A stretch of 64,000 nucleotides of DNA from Clostridioides difficile (GCA_012955965.1 JABBZI010000013.1:1-64000), one strand, 5' to 3'; shown: positions 9,250 through 18,161, numbered from the stretch's first letter. Translations and numbers: made by a program. Notes: generated by a model not told the origin, from the letters alone.

Positions 9250-10182
9250 CTACAAAGTTTTCCTAGAAAAATCACTCTGTTTCCCTTTTGATGTCTCTAT
9301 GATAGGTGTACTCTTTACTACATTTATCATGACATCTATATCTTTGAGTATTGGCATATATGGTATGACCACGGTACTTTTTTCTAAATTAGTCTTAGAA
9401 ATAGCTACAATATCAACCTCATCTACATCTTTATCTATACCCATATGAATAAATAGATTATGTATTATAGCTTGCCTTTGCCCTACATCATTTACTATTC
9501 CAAATGCACCTAAGTCTCTTGGTATAACTTCTACAGCTAGGCATTCATTTTTATATTTTTCTCTTGTACTTTTTAGACCTATATTAGTTATTATTACATC
9601 ATTTACCATTAAGATAGGTCCTTCAAAACTTATTTTAGCAGGAACTATATCTGCTATATCTGCTATGCTATTTCTTCTTAAAAACCTTCTAAAAATTACA
9701 CCAACAATAGCTCCTGCCACAACAGCTAATACTGTACAATAAAAAAAGCCAAGGTCATACTTTCTTGCAAAAACAATATAAACTATAGAAGATACTAATG
9801 CAGAAAAGAGACTTATATAACTTCTAGATTCATAGGTAGATGCTATTTCTTCGACATAAGCATCTCCTTTTGGCACTAATTCTTCATTATCTATATTCTT
9901 TAATGTTATTCTTTCTTGCTCTGCAAGACCTTGAAATTGTTGTATTGCTACTGCAAAAAATGTCAATGCCGAAAACTCTTTATCTATAAGTGCAGGCAAT
10001 GCTATCGCACCTAATGAAGCTGAAAGCCCTGATATTATTATCTGTTCTAAATAATCTTGTGGTCTTGATGGGTACTGTTTGTCTGTAACTCTTAAAACTA
10101 ATCCTCTACATAATATTCCTACAACTAATGCAACTATAAAAGAGTGTCTAAATAAATTTGCATTCAATAAACTTTCTTCCAT
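9250..10182 (-). CDS. YIEGIA family membrane protein (first copy)
   Basis: This 310-residue paralogue of the next gene has the same layout: an N-terminal membrane segment (FIVALVVGILCRGLVL), a second hydrophobic stretch, the motif DAYVEEIASTYESRSY, two membrane segments around residues 115-160, and a soluble C-terminal domain containing ITNIGLKSTREKY and DVGQRQAIIHN. It is the first gene of a three-gene unit that follows the histidine kinase gene after a strong terminator, so it probably has its own promoter in 10183-10210 or relies on read-through. No enzymatic motif is recognised. Confidence 0.85.
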   Translation of the reverse strand: MEESLLNANLFRHSFIVALVVGILCRGLVLRVTDKQYPSRPQDYLEQIIISGLSASLGAIALPALIDKEFSALTFFAVAIQQFQGLAEQERITLKNIDNEELVPKGDAYVEEIASTYESRSYISLFSALVSSIVYIVFARKYDLGFFYCTVLAVVAGAIVGVIFRRFLRRNSIADIADIVPAKISFEGPILMVNDVIITNIGLKSTREKYKNECLAVEVIPRDLGAFGIVNDVGQRQAIIHNLFIHMGIDKDVDEVDIVAISKTNLEKSTVVIPYMPILKDIDVMINVVKSTPIIETSKGKQSDFSRKTL

Positions 10183-10210
10183 TTTCTCAGCTCCTTCTCT
10201 TATATAGTTT

Positions 10211-10255
10211 GTGCAAAAAACAAAAAAAATTTCCTTCTATTTAAGGAAATTTTTT
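10211..10255 (-). terminator. Intrinsic terminator overlapping the histidine kinase stop codon
   Basis: Arms AAATTTCCTT (10227-10236) and AAGGAAATTT (10243-10252) are followed on the minus strand by a T run. The kinase stop codon TAG at 10237-10239 lies in the loop, so the 5' arm of the hairpin is coding sequence. Confidence 0.8.
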
Positions 10256-11526
10256 TGTAGTATTGTAACAATAAATTCACTACCAATACCAAGCTCACTT
10301 TTTACTTTTATACATCCATTTAGCGATTTAACTATATGCTTAGTTATAGCCAACCCTAAACCCGTTCCTCCTACATCCCTACTTCTTGCTTTATCTACTC
10401 TATAGAATCGTTCAAAGATGCGTTCTACATCTTCTTTTGGTATACCTACACCATTATCTATAACCTTGATTACTATTTTTTCTTCATCTTTTAAAACTAC
10501 AATTTGTACAATCCCATTATCCTGAGTGTATTTTATAGCATTATCTACTAAGTTTAAAAATATTTGTTTTATATAATCTTTATTAGATAATATACTTATT
10601 GATTTATCATCACATTTATATAGAACTTCTATATTTTTTTCTCTAGCTGAATGTTGTGTTATTTCATATACTTCTTTAAACACATCATATACTACAACAT
10701 TTTCCATAAGAAGGGTATCTTTATTTTCTACAAATGATAATAATAATATATCATCAATCAATCTCTTTAATCTATCTGATTCACTTTCTATTATTTCTAA
10801 GAATCTATTTCTAGTGTTTACATCTATGTTTTCATTCGATTTTAGCGTTTCAACAAACCCACTTATAGAAGTTAGAGGTGTTTTAAGTTCATGACTTACA
10901 TTTGCGACAAAATCACTTCTCATATTTTCAAGCTTAACTTTTTTAGTAATATCTTCTATATTTACTATAGAACCTATTATTACATTATTGGTATTTTGAA
11001 GATACACTGGGTCCACTTTTATTTTATACACTATATCATCTTTAGTCGTAATATTTGCAGTTTCATTATCTTTAGAGCCAATAAATCTAAGTATTTGTTT
11101 TAATATTTCTTCTTCTTTTATTACAACATTAATATTATGTCCTTCTACCAATTGATTTGGGTCACTTTTTATCATTTCTTTTGCTTCATCATTTATAAGA
11201 AGTATACTTCCATTTACATCTATAGCTAGGATTCCATGTGATATACTCTTTAATATAGACCTTAACTGTAAATGTTTATACTGTACTTCTTCTAATGTCT
11301 TATCCATATTTTTAATCATATGATTAAAATTTCTAGCTAATTCTCCAAGCTCTCCTTTAGCTGATATATTGAGTCTAGCGTGGTATTCATTATTACTTAC
11401 TTTTTTTGAGACATATATAAATTCTTTTAAATATTTTCTTAAAGTTATTGTATACCTTACAGATAATATCACAATAGCTATTGACAACATAACAATAAAA
11501 AAATATATGCTATTTAATTCTTCCAC
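10237..11526 (-). CDS. Sensor histidine kinase (PhoR/ResE-like, short sensor)
   Basis: The order of domains is one N-terminal membrane segment (about residues 7-27), a HAMP-like linker (about 30-80), a PAS domain (about 85-195), a HisKA domain with phosphoacceptor H212 in SHELKTPLTS, and a HATPase domain with NLVDNAIKYT, DNGVGIP and GGTGLGLAI. Length is 429 residues. PhoR-type kinases normally have two membrane segments and an extracellular domain; this protein has neither the second segment nor that domain, so sensing is probably through the PAS domain or membrane. The start is a GTG at 11526 with AGGAG upstream. It follows the response regulator gene by 28 bases. Confidence 0.93.
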   Translation of the reverse strand: MEELNSIYFFIVMLSIAIVILSVRYTITLRKYLKEFIYVSKKVSNNEYHARLNISAKGELGELARNFNHMIKNMDKTLEEVQYKHLQLRSILKSISHGILAIDVNGSILLINDEAKEMIKSDPNQLVEGHNINVVIKEEEILKQILRFIGSKDNETANITTKDDIVYKIKVDPVYLQNTNNVIIGSIVNIEDITKKVKLENMRSDFVANVSHELKTPLTSISGFVETLKSNENIDVNTRNRFLEIIESESDRLKRLIDDILLLSFVENKDTLLMENVVVYDVFKEVYEITQHSAREKNIEVLYKCDDKSISILSNKDYIKQIFLNLVDNAIKYTQDNGIVQIVVLKDEEKIVIKVIDNGVGIPKEDVERIFERFYRVDKARSRDVGGTGLGLAITKHIVKSLNGCIKVKSELGIGSEFIVTILQKNFLK

Positions 11527-11554
11527 AAGATAACACTCCTAAAATATAACCTTT

Positions 11555-12247
11555 TTAATCTATTTTATATCCTACACCTCTTATAGTCTCTATATATTTT
11601 TCTGATTTATCTTCATCTTCTATTTTTTTTCTTAAATACCTTATATGAACATCTACTGTTCTAGTTTCTCCATAGTATTCATACCCCCATATTTTATCCA
11701 AAAGATAATTTCTTGAAAGTACTTTACCTTTATTTTGAATTAATAATTTTAACAGTTCAAATTCTTTAAGTGTTAACTCTATCTTTTCAGAACCTTTAGT
11801 GACCTCATGCTTTGATAAATCTAATTTTAAATTACCTGTAGTAAGTATATTATTTTCTTCACCTAAGCTAGTCAGGTTATATCTTCTTAAAACAGAACTA
11901 ATTCTAGCTAACAACTCCTTTATACTAAATGGCTTAGTTATATAATCATCAGCACCTATTTCAAGCCCTTCGACCTTGTCATTTTCCATATTTTTAGCAG
12001 TAAGCATTATAACAGGAATATTTTTTAAATCTTTATCACTTCTTATTTTTCTCAAAACTTCTATTCCACTTATATTTGGTAGCATCCAATCCAAAAGTAT
12101 TAAATCTGGCTTAATTTCCTTAGCTTTTATAAATCCATCAAACCCATCATATGAGTAACTAACTTCGTAATTTGACACCTCCAAATTGAATTTTAATAGC
12201 TCAACTATATGCATTTCATCGTCTATAACAAGCACTTTAGTATTCAT
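11555..12247 (-). CDS. OmpR/PhoB-family response regulator
   Basis: The 230-residue regulator has a receiver domain with acidic pocket residues D9, D10 and E11, phosphoacceptor D53 (LLDWMLPN) and K104-type lysine (TKPFSIKELLARI). It is followed by a winged-helix DNA-binding domain (LTLKEFELLKLL ... RTVDVHIRYLRKKIE). It resembles PhoP/PhoB and WalR in overall sequence. It is paired with the kinase gene just downstream. The signal is unknown; a phosphate-type role is an inference from family resemblance only, since no phosphate genes are adjacent. Confidence 0.94.
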   Translation of the reverse strand: MNTKVLVIDDEMHIVELLKFNLEVSNYEVSYSYDGFDGFIKAKEIKPDLILLDWMLPNISGIEVLRKIRSDKDLKNIPVIMLTAKNMENDKVEGLEIGADDYITKPFSIKELLARISSVLRRYNLTSLGEENNILTTGNLKLDLSKHEVTKGSEKIELTLKEFELLKLLIQNKGKVLSRNYLLDKIWGYEYYGETRTVDVHIRYLRKKIEDEDKSEKYIETIRGVGYKID

Positions 12248-12261
12248 TAAAAAGCTCCTCT

Positions 12262-13023
12262 CTATTTTATCTGTAGTACCGTTCCTATTCGTTCTGATGC
12301 CTTATTATGTTTTCTATAAGAGTGGAATTCATCTGCTCTACAACTAGTGCATAAATTTAAATTTATTATATTCTCCTTTTTAACTCCACTACATCTCAGC
12401 ATATACTCATTAATTTTCCATAAATCTAAATAGTAACTTCCCTCTTTTATTATATAGAACTTTTCATCATTATTTGTAAGAATTGTGTTAAATTTTTCTA
12501 CCAAATCCTCAGACACTTCATAACAACAAGGTCCAATTGATGGTCCAATTATACAAACTAAATCTTCAGGAACTGTTTTATAACATTCAGACATTAATTT
12601 AATTGTTTTATGACCTATATTACTAAAAGTACCTCTCCAACCTGCATGAGCCAGTCCTATGGCTTTATTTTTAGCATCTATGATTGACATAGGTACACAA
12701 TCTGCTGTAAATAATAAAAGTGGTACTCTCTCTAAATTCGTTATAAGTGCATCTCCATCTATTCTTCTTCCTATAGTGTCTTTATTTACTATATTAACTA
12801 TATCTGAATGTATTTGAGAATTACTAGTCAAGTTTTCAAATGTCAAATCACTTTCTTTACATACTTTTAACATATCTTCTTTACTTTTTGCATCTATATT
12901 CTTACATGTTATAACTAGGTTTATAGAATTTAATTTTTCATCAAGTTCTTTACAATTACCATTTAAATTAACATACTCTTTAATATCTTGTACATTTTTT
13001 ATATTTATATAATCTTTCATCAT
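12262..13023 (-). CDS. pgeF: Multicopper-oxidase-like purine/peptidoglycan editing factor (PgeF/YlmD family)
   Basis: This 253-residue protein belongs to the YfiH/YlmD laccase-domain family. Some members edit peptidoglycan precursors or act on purine nucleosides; the substrate here is not shown by the sequence. Family motifs are [34 protein letters not shown] and the late [14 protein letters not shown], which together supply the conserved Cys/His metal ligands. The ATG at 13023 overlaps the nrdR stop by four bases (ATGA), implying translational coupling. Clostridia often carry this gene next to ymxH, nrdR and sigG, as here. Confidence 0.9.
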   Translation of the reverse strand: MMKDYINIKNVQDIKEYVNLNGNCKELDEKLNSINLVITCKNIDAKSKEDMLKVCKESDLTFENLTSNSQIHSDIVNIVNKDTIGRRIDGDALITNLERVPLLLFTADCVPMSIIDAKNKAIGLAHAGWRGTFSNIGHKTIKLMSECYKTVPEDLVCIIGPSIGPCCYEVSEDLVEKFNTILTNNDEKFYIIKEGSYYLDLWKINEYMLRCSGVKKENIINLNLCTSCRADEFHSYRKHNKASERIGTVLQIK

Positions 13024-13481
13024 TTGTCTCCTTTTTCTATCAATATACTCTTAAGCTCATTTACAAAAGTGTTTATGTCTTTAAATTGTCTATAAACAGA
13101 AGCAAATCTTACATAAGCTACTTCATCTAAATCTTTCAATTTATCCATCACCATCTCACCAATTCTTTTGGTTTCGATTTCTTCTATAAAACATTTATTT
13201 ATTTCATTTTCAATATGTACAACGATACTTTCAATTTCTTCTATAGATACAGGTCTTTTTTCACATGCTTTTAATAACCCGTACTTTATCTTTTCTCTAT
13301 CAAAATACTCTCTACTGTTATCCTTTTTGATAACCATTAAAGGAGTTGTTTCTATTTTTTCATAAGTAGTGAATCTCTTTTTACACGATTCACATTCACG
13401 TCTTCTTCTGATAGATTTTAAATCCGTATGTCTAGAATCTATTACTTTTGATTCTTTATAATTACAATAAGGACATTGCAT
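13020..13481 (-). CDS. nrdR: Transcriptional repressor NrdR
   Basis: NrdR represses ribonucleotide reductase genes in response to bound ATP/dATP. The 153-residue protein has a zinc ribbon with C3, C6, C30 and C33 (CPYC...CESC), then an ATP-cone domain starting with the [19 protein letters not shown] region. The length is typical. It lies between ymxH and pgeF in the same direction, overlapping pgeF by four bases. No ribonucleotide reductase gene is in this window. Confidence 0.97.
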   Translation of the reverse strand: MQCPYCNYKESKVIDSRHTDLKSIRRRRECESCKKRFTTYEKIETTPLMVIKKDNSREYFDREKIKYGLLKACEKRPVSIEEIESIVVHIENEINKCFIEEIETKRIGEMVMDKLKDLDEVAYVRFASVYRQFKDINTFVNELKSILIEKGDK

Positions 13482-13503
13482 ATATATTCCTCCTTTGTTT
13501 TAA

Positions 13504-13767
13504 CTATATCTCAAATTCATCTAAGCTTAATTCTGAACCTATATTTACTATTATTGTATCACAACCTATTTTAAGTATATCATTCCAAAATATAACTTCT
13601 TCATCCCCTCCTCTTGAAAAAAAATTTCTACTTCCATCTCCGAAAATGGTAAATGAGACTACCTTTCCCTCATGAATATCCATATCTATGTCTATTATAA
13701 ATCCCATCCTTTTTCCATTTTTTACATTTATAATTTCTTTTTCCATTATATCAGAAACTCTAATCAT
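13504..13767 (-). CDS. ymxH: YlmC/YmxH family sporulation protein (PRC-barrel)
   Basis: This 87-residue single-domain PRC-barrel protein starts MIRVSDIMEKEIINVKNGK and contains GKVVSFTIFGDGS, matching the YlmC/YmxH family. These genes are commonly located beside sigG or sporulation genes and are annotated as sporulation-associated; the molecular role is unknown. It lies downstream of sigG after a terminator and 22 bases upstream of nrdR, so it probably begins the ymxH-nrdR-pgeF unit. Confidence 0.88.
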   Translation of the reverse strand: MIRVSDIMEKEIINVKNGKRMGFIIDIDMDIHEGKVVSFTIFGDGSRNFFSRGGDEEVIFWNDILKIGCDTIIVNIGSELSLDEFEI

Positions 13768-13811
13768 ATTATACTCACCCTTTCTTTAAAAATAAATATG
13801 TATTGAAGTAA

Positions 13812-13838
13812 AAAAAAATGACCTATATAGGTCATTTA
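13812..13838 (-). terminator. Intrinsic terminator after sigG
   Basis: A perfect palindrome AAATGACCTATATAGGTCATTT at 13817-13838 (two 11-base arms) is followed on the minus strand by a run of T. It separates sigG from ymxH. Confidence 0.88.
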
Positions 13839-13871
13839 AATTTAAAATAATGTTTACAGTCCATGGATTAC

Positions 13872-14645
13872 TTATACATATTTTCTCATATTTTTTAAAG
13901 CATTTTTTTCAATTCTTGATACTTGTGCTTGAGATATACCGATTTCATCAGCAACTTCTATCTGAGTTCTTCCTTTATAAAACCTTAAATCTAATACCAA
14001 CTTCTCTCTACTATTTAATTTCTTGATAGCTTCTTTAAGTGATATTTCTTGTAACCAGTTTTCATCAGTATCTTTTTTGTCTTGAACCTGGTCCATAACA
14101 AATATTGCATCTCCATTATCTTGATATACTGGGTCAAATAGAGATATAGGGTCTTGTATGGCATCTAGTGCCATTACAACTGACTCAACTTCTAATTCTA
14201 ATTCTTTTGCTATTTCTGATACTGTAGGTTCTTTAGAGTTTGTTCTAATTAATCTTTCTCTAACTTGTAGTGCCTTATACGCTATATCTTTTAATGACCT
14301 ACTTACTCTAATTGGATTATTATCTCTTAGATATCTTCTAATTTCTCCTATAATCATAGGAACCGCATAAGTCGAAAATCTTACATTTTGACTTAAATCA
14401 AAGTTATCTATAGCTTTTATAAGACCGATACAACCTATTTGAAATAAATCGTCTATATTTTCTCCTCTGTTGTTAAACTTTTTTATTACACTCAAGACTA
14501 ATCTTAAATTTCCTCTTACAAACTGTTGTCTAGCTTCTTCGTCACCACTTTTTATTTGTAATAAAAGTTCCTTCATTTGCTTATTTTTAAGAACTGGAAG
14601 TTCCGATGTATTAACACCACATATTTCAACCTTATTAACTTGCAT
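13872..14645 (-). CDS. sigG: RNA polymerase sigma-G factor (forespore, late)
   Basis: Sigma-G directs late gene expression in the forespore. The 257-residue protein starts MQVNKVEICGVNTSELPVLK, typical of SigG, and has regions 2, 3 and 4: NLRLVLSVIKKFNNRGEN and DLFQIGCIGLIKAIDNFD (region 2), VSEIAKELELEVESV (region 3), and an HTH in region 4 (TQIEVADEIGISQAQVSRIEK). The start at 14645 has GAGAGGAC upstream. It follows sigE by about 90 bases, the conserved spoIIGA-sigE-sigG order. I did not find a convincing sigma-F promoter in that 90-base gap. Confidence 0.97.
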   Translation of the reverse strand: MQVNKVEICGVNTSELPVLKNKQMKELLLQIKSGDEEARQQFVRGNLRLVLSVIKKFNNRGENIDDLFQIGCIGLIKAIDNFDLSQNVRFSTYAVPMIIGEIRRYLRDNNPIRVSRSLKDIAYKALQVRERLIRTNSKEPTVSEIAKELELEVESVVMALDAIQDPISLFDPVYQDNGDAIFVMDQVQDKKDTDENWLQEISLKEAIKKLNSREKLVLDLRFYKGRTQIEVADEIGISQAQVSRIEKNALKNMRKYV

Positions 14646-14736
14646 ACATTTTCAGTCCTCTCTCAAAAGTATTCATCTATTGAAATTATTTACATTTCCA
14701 ATTTTTTTATACTTTTTAAGAAGAATTAATTTAGCA

Positions 14737-15459
14737 TTATACAAATTTTTTCATTTCTTTCTGTAATCTTGAAATTATTTTCTTTTCAAGTCTAGATATG
14801 TAAGACTGAGATATCCCAAGCATTCCAGCAACTTCTTTTTGTGTTTTTTCGATACCTTTATCTATAAGTCCAAACCTTAATTCCATAATTTGCTTTTCTC
14901 TGTCACTTAATCTGTCTAGCGCCATAACCAGTAAATCTCTATCTATTTCTTCTTCGATTATTTTGTATATTTCATCATTTTCTGTACCTAGAACATCAGA
15001 CAGCAAAAGTTCATTTCCATCCAAATCTATATTTAAAGGCTCATCAAATGATACTTCTGTTTTCTTTTTATTATTTTTTCTTAAGTACATTAATATTTCA
15101 TTTTCAATACATCTTGAAGCATAGGTTGCTAATTTTATATTTTTATTTAGTTTGAAAGTATTAACTGCTTTTATCAAACCTATAGTCCCTATAGAAATCA
15201 AGTCTTCTACATCTATACCTGTATTTTCAAATTTTCTCGATATGTAGACTACTAATCTGAGATTTCTTTCTATCAAAATCGATTTTACACTTTCATCTGT
15301 TTCTAGTTTTTGTAAAATTTCCATTTCTTCTTCTGGTTTTAATGGTGGAGGAAGTATATTCGCTCCTCCCATATAGTATATCCCTTTTGGCTTTATTATT
15401 TTTAATTTAATACCTAACATAGTAATAAAGCTTATAATTCTTTCTTTCAATCGTAACAT
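14737..15459 (-). CDS. sigE: RNA polymerase sigma-E factor precursor (mother cell, early)
   Basis: Sigma-E controls early mother-cell transcription, including spoIVA. The 240-residue precursor has an N-terminal amphipathic pro-sequence (about the first 25-30 residues, [20 protein letters not shown]) that SpoIIGA is expected to remove. The core contains regions 2 ([35 protein letters not shown]) and 4 ([21 protein letters not shown]). It lies 24 bases downstream of spoIIGA, encoding its activating protease, in one operon. Confidence 0.97.
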   Translation of the reverse strand: MLRLKERIISFITMLGIKLKIIKPKGIYYMGGANILPPPLKPEEEMEILQKLETDESVKSILIERNLRLVVYISRKFENTGIDVEDLISIGTIGLIKAVNTFKLNKNIKLATYASRCIENEILMYLRKNNKKKTEVSFDEPLNIDLDGNELLLSDVLGTENDEIYKIIEEEIDRDLLVMALDRLSDREKQIMELRFGLIDKGIEKTQKEVAGMLGISQSYISRLEKKIISRLQKEMKKFV

Positions 15460-15483
15460 TCCTTGTCCCCCTTAAATTTTCAC

Positions 15484-16329
15484 CTAAAATCCAGGTAATA
15501 TATTTGGATTCATTATTGCTCCATATTCTCTATCATTAAAATTTGAGATACCAAGTATTATATTTCCTATCTTCTGTTCATCTACTTCTACATAATCAGC
15601 TTTTAGACCTATTATTATGCTTGTCTTATTACTTCCAGCATGTTTATAAGGTATTATCCTCACTCTTCCTGAAGTTTTATCATCTAGGCTTCCTATAATC
15701 TCTTGTGCTTTCTTCATATCTATATCTTCATAATTAATATTTAATAGATTTTCTGGAATAAACCCTTCTAACACACTTGACTTAACTATTATTACATCAC
15801 TTTGACTTATTGGGTCTTTTAATAAATTCCCACTATCTACTAAGGCTTTACAACAAAAACTTTTCTCTAATAAGTTTATATTTATAGTCTTTGTAAGTTC
15901 CTTGATGTATTTAAGCATTTTCAAGTCTTTATAAATGTACTTTAATAATTCACAACTTACATAAGTACATGCAATTAAGAAAGATATTTTTAAGTGACTT
16001 ATTCCTGTAAAATAAATTATAAAATAAGTGCTTCCAGAAATAAAAATGTTCACCAAATAGAAAACTAATGCTACATGAACATAATCTTTTTTACTCTTGC
16101 TCCTGAATGAAATTAAAGTTATTATACTCATGATTATTATTTTGAATGGTACTGTGAATAATATGTTCATTGATGGATACAAATAAGCAACGGAATAGGC
16201 ACCTCCTAAACTAGCCCCCAATAACTTATTTTTTTTAGGATTGTATTTTTTAGTGAGAATAGAAGTACAACTTATAATAATATAATTTATTACTAGGTTT
16301 TCTATAACATAGTACTCAATATACACCAT
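15484..16329 (-). CDS. spoIIGA: Sporulation sigma-E factor-processing protease SpoIIGA
   Basis: SpoIIGA is a membrane-embedded aspartic protease in the mother cell that removes the pro-sequence of sigma-E. The 281-residue product has about five N-terminal membrane segments (residues about 1-130) and a cytoplasmic protease domain with the catalytic aspartate near residue 165 in CKALVDSGNLLKDP. The ATG at 16329 is chosen because AAGGGGGG lies 5 bases upstream; the longer frame from 16377 would start upstream of the predicted -10 element. Expression probably depends on Spo0A-P through the promoter at 16357-16390. Confidence 0.95.
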   Translation of the reverse strand: MVYIEYYVIENLVINYIIISCTSILTKKYNPKKNKLLGASLGGAYSVAYLYPSMNILFTVPFKIIIMSIITLISFRSKSKKDYVHVALVFYLVNIFISGSTYFIIYFTGISHLKISFLIACTYVSCELLKYIYKDLKMLKYIKELTKTININLLEKSFCCKALVDSGNLLKDPISQSDVIIVKSSVLEGFIPENLLNINYEDIDMKKAQEIIGSLDDKTSGRVRIIPYKHAGSNKTSIIIGLKADYVEVDEQKIGNIILGISNFNDREYGAIMNPNILPGF

Positions 16330-16356
16330 GTATCCCCCCTTAAAACCTTTAAACAT

Positions 16357-16390
16357 ATTATAAGATAGTATGTACAAAATTTTATGTCAC
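16357..16390 (-). promoter_or_regulatory. spoIIGA promoter with 22-bp spacer (Spo0A-activated type)
   Basis: On the minus strand a GTGACA -35 (16385-16390) and a perfect TATAAT -10 (16357-16362) are separated by 22 bases. That is the unusual spacing known for the Bacillus spoIIG promoter, where Spo0A~P repositions sigma-A RNA polymerase. The predicted transcript would start about 20 bases before the spoIIGA ATG. Confidence 0.65.
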
Positions 16391-16396
16391 TTTTGA

Positions 16397-16404
16397 TGGT
16401 CGAA
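16397..16404. promoter_or_regulatory. Candidate Spo0A box, proximal
   Basis: TGGTCGAA on the plus strand, 6 of 7 matches to the 0A box TGTCGAA, lies immediately upstream of the spoIIGA -35. This is where the activating 0A site is in B. subtilis spoIIG. Confidence 0.5.
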
Positions 16405-16455
16405 TCCAAAACAAATTCTATTTAAAAGTAACAATGATATATGTCTTATACTTTA

Positions 16456-16462
16456 TGTCGCC
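16456..16462. promoter_or_regulatory. Candidate Spo0A box, distal
   Basis: TGTCGCC on the plus strand matches the 0A box at 5 of 7 positions, about 58 bases upstream of the proximal box. B. subtilis spoIIG also has a separate distal site. It is weak on its own. Confidence 0.35.
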
Positions 16463-16564
16463 AAAAGATATTTTTTTAGTATCAAACAAATAAGCTTTTT
16501 TGTAGAATCTAATATATCTAGGTAGAAGTTATTAGTTCTTTTTGGGGTATATTTTTATAAAAAA

Positions 16565-16630
16565 AGACTATGTAATTTAATAATATATCAAGTAAATTTT
16601 TTACTTGTATAAAATCAAATTACATAGTCT
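16565..16630 (-). terminator. Intrinsic terminator after the binding-protein gene
   Basis: Outer arms AGACTATGTAATTT (16565-16578) and AAATTACATAGTCT (16617-16630) enclose a smaller hairpin (CAAGTAAA/TTTACTTG). On the minus strand a T run follows. It isolates the upstream gene from spoIIGA. Confidence 0.85.
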
Positions 16631-16647
16631 ATAAATTCAAATTTATA

Positions 16648-17922
16648 TTATTGTGCTAATAATCCGTTTGCATATTTTGCAGAATCATCTAGTGCTTGTT
16701 CTGGAGTTATGTCTCCAGCTATCATCATTTGAAGTTGTTTCCATAAGTATTCATATATCTCTACTCCATGAGGCCCAACAGTTAATGGTCTATACATATC
16801 TTTATCTTTTGTTACCATTTCTTCAAATCTTGGGTCTCCTTGGTATTTTTCCCCTTTTGCAACTGGTGCTCTTGGTATTTCTTTATGGAAAGCTTCCATT
16901 GATTCTTTGCTTAACATATATTCAAGAAGTTTAAATCCAAGTTCTTTATTTTTACATGCTGACATTAATGTTAAATCATCTACTGAAGCAAAACTACCAA
17001 CTGTCTTATCTTCTAATGAAGTTACATATCCCCAGTTTAAATCTGGAAATGATTTATCAAAAGTACTTGTAGCCGCAGAAGATAACATTATAGTGAATGC
17101 AGCTTTTCCTGGACCAAATACACTTTCAACCATTTCATTACTATCTTTTGATAGAGCATTGTCTGGTATATATTTTTTCATATCATTTATAAAGTTTGCA
17201 GCTTTTAAACCTTCTGCATTATTAAATTTAACTGATTTTAAATCATCATTATATATATCTCCACCAGCTTGCCATAAATAAGGATACCAGTTCCAGTTTA
17301 AGCTTCCAAATACTTTAGAACCCCAACCTTGTGCAAGACCCCACTGGTCGATTTTTCCATCTCCATCAGTATCTTTTGTTGCTTTTTCACAGATTCTTTT
17401 AAAATCATCCCATGTTTTTGGAGGCTTCTCTCCTAATTTTTCTAGTATATCTTTATTATAGTACAGTACACCTGGATTAGCCGCTTCTATAGGTAATCCA
17501 TAAATACCACCCATCATTTTTGCATTATCCAAGTATATATAATTATCTGAAGTTCCTGATTTTTCTAGATATGGTGTCAAGTCTTCAACTGCACCCATTT
17601 CTATAAATTGAGGAAACATCTCTGCATACATGTATCCTATGTCTGGGCCTTCACCTGCACTTATTGCAGTTGCATATTTTTCTGCATAATTATCCCATGG
17701 TACTATTTGGAATTCAATTTCACAATTATTTTCCTTTTCAAATTTCTCCAATATTGGTTTCCATGCATCTGCATCATGGTCTGTCAATGGTGCAGACCAC
17801 ACAACTAATTTTTCTTTACCACCTTTACCTTTAGAATCTTCTTTTTTTGAACACCCAGCAAGAATTGATGTTGATAGGATACCTACCATCACTAAAGAAA
17901 GAATTTTTTTTAGCTTAATCAT
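16648..17922 (-). CDS. Sugar ABC transporter substrate-binding lipoprotein (orphan)
   Basis: This 424-residue extracellular solute-binding protein (family 1, MalE/UgpB-like) has a lipoprotein signal peptide with lipobox ILAGC and the lipidated cysteine at residue 24. The body shows family-1 patterns such as AISAGEGPDIGYMYAEMFPQ, LPIEAANPGVLYYNKD, TWDDFKRI and the calcium-loop-like DTDGDGKIDQWGLA. A carbohydrate or glycerol-phosphate ligand is likely, but the exact ligand is unknown. No permease or ATPase gene is adjacent: it stands alone between ftsZ and spoIIGA with its own terminator, so it either works with a distant transporter or has a signalling role. Confidence 0.9.
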   Translation of the reverse strand: MIKLKKILSLVMVGILSTSILAGCSKKEDSKGKGGKEKLVVWSAPLTDHDADAWKPILEKFEKENNCEIEFQIVPWDNYAEKYATAISAGEGPDIGYMYAEMFPQFIEMGAVEDLTPYLEKSGTSDNYIYLDNAKMMGGIYGLPIEAANPGVLYYNKDILEKLGEKPPKTWDDFKRICEKATKDTDGDGKIDQWGLAQGWGSKVFGSLNWNWYPYLWQAGGDIYNDDLKSVKFNNAEGLKAANFINDMKKYIPDNALSKDSNEMVESVFGPGKAAFTIMLSSAATSTFDKSFPDLNWGYVTSLEDKTVGSFASVDDLTLMSACKNKELGFKLLEYMLSKESMEAFHKEIPRAPVAKGEKYQGDPRFEEMVTKDKDMYRPLTVGPHGVEIYEYLWKQLQMMIAGDITPEQALDDSAKYANGLLAQ

Positions 17923-18161
17923 GCTTAATCCCCTTTCAGACTTTAATTTGTCTTTTTCCTCAAATATTTACAATTTAATTCAGATTTAATATTAACAAAT
18001 AAGACTACCCTTGTCTAATCGCAAAAAACTATACTGGTTCTTGCAACTATCATTTTTTCCTATATGTATTGTTTTAATTCATTTATTAAAAAACTTCTTT
18101 TTATATTTCAAAATATTGCAATGTATTTTTACGCTTTAGGAGCTTAAATTAGGCAAAATAA

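Noticed and set aside
16653-17281. Plus-strand frames opposite the sugar-binding protein gene
   Set aside because: They are leucine- or serine-rich reverse shadows of a well-supported gene.
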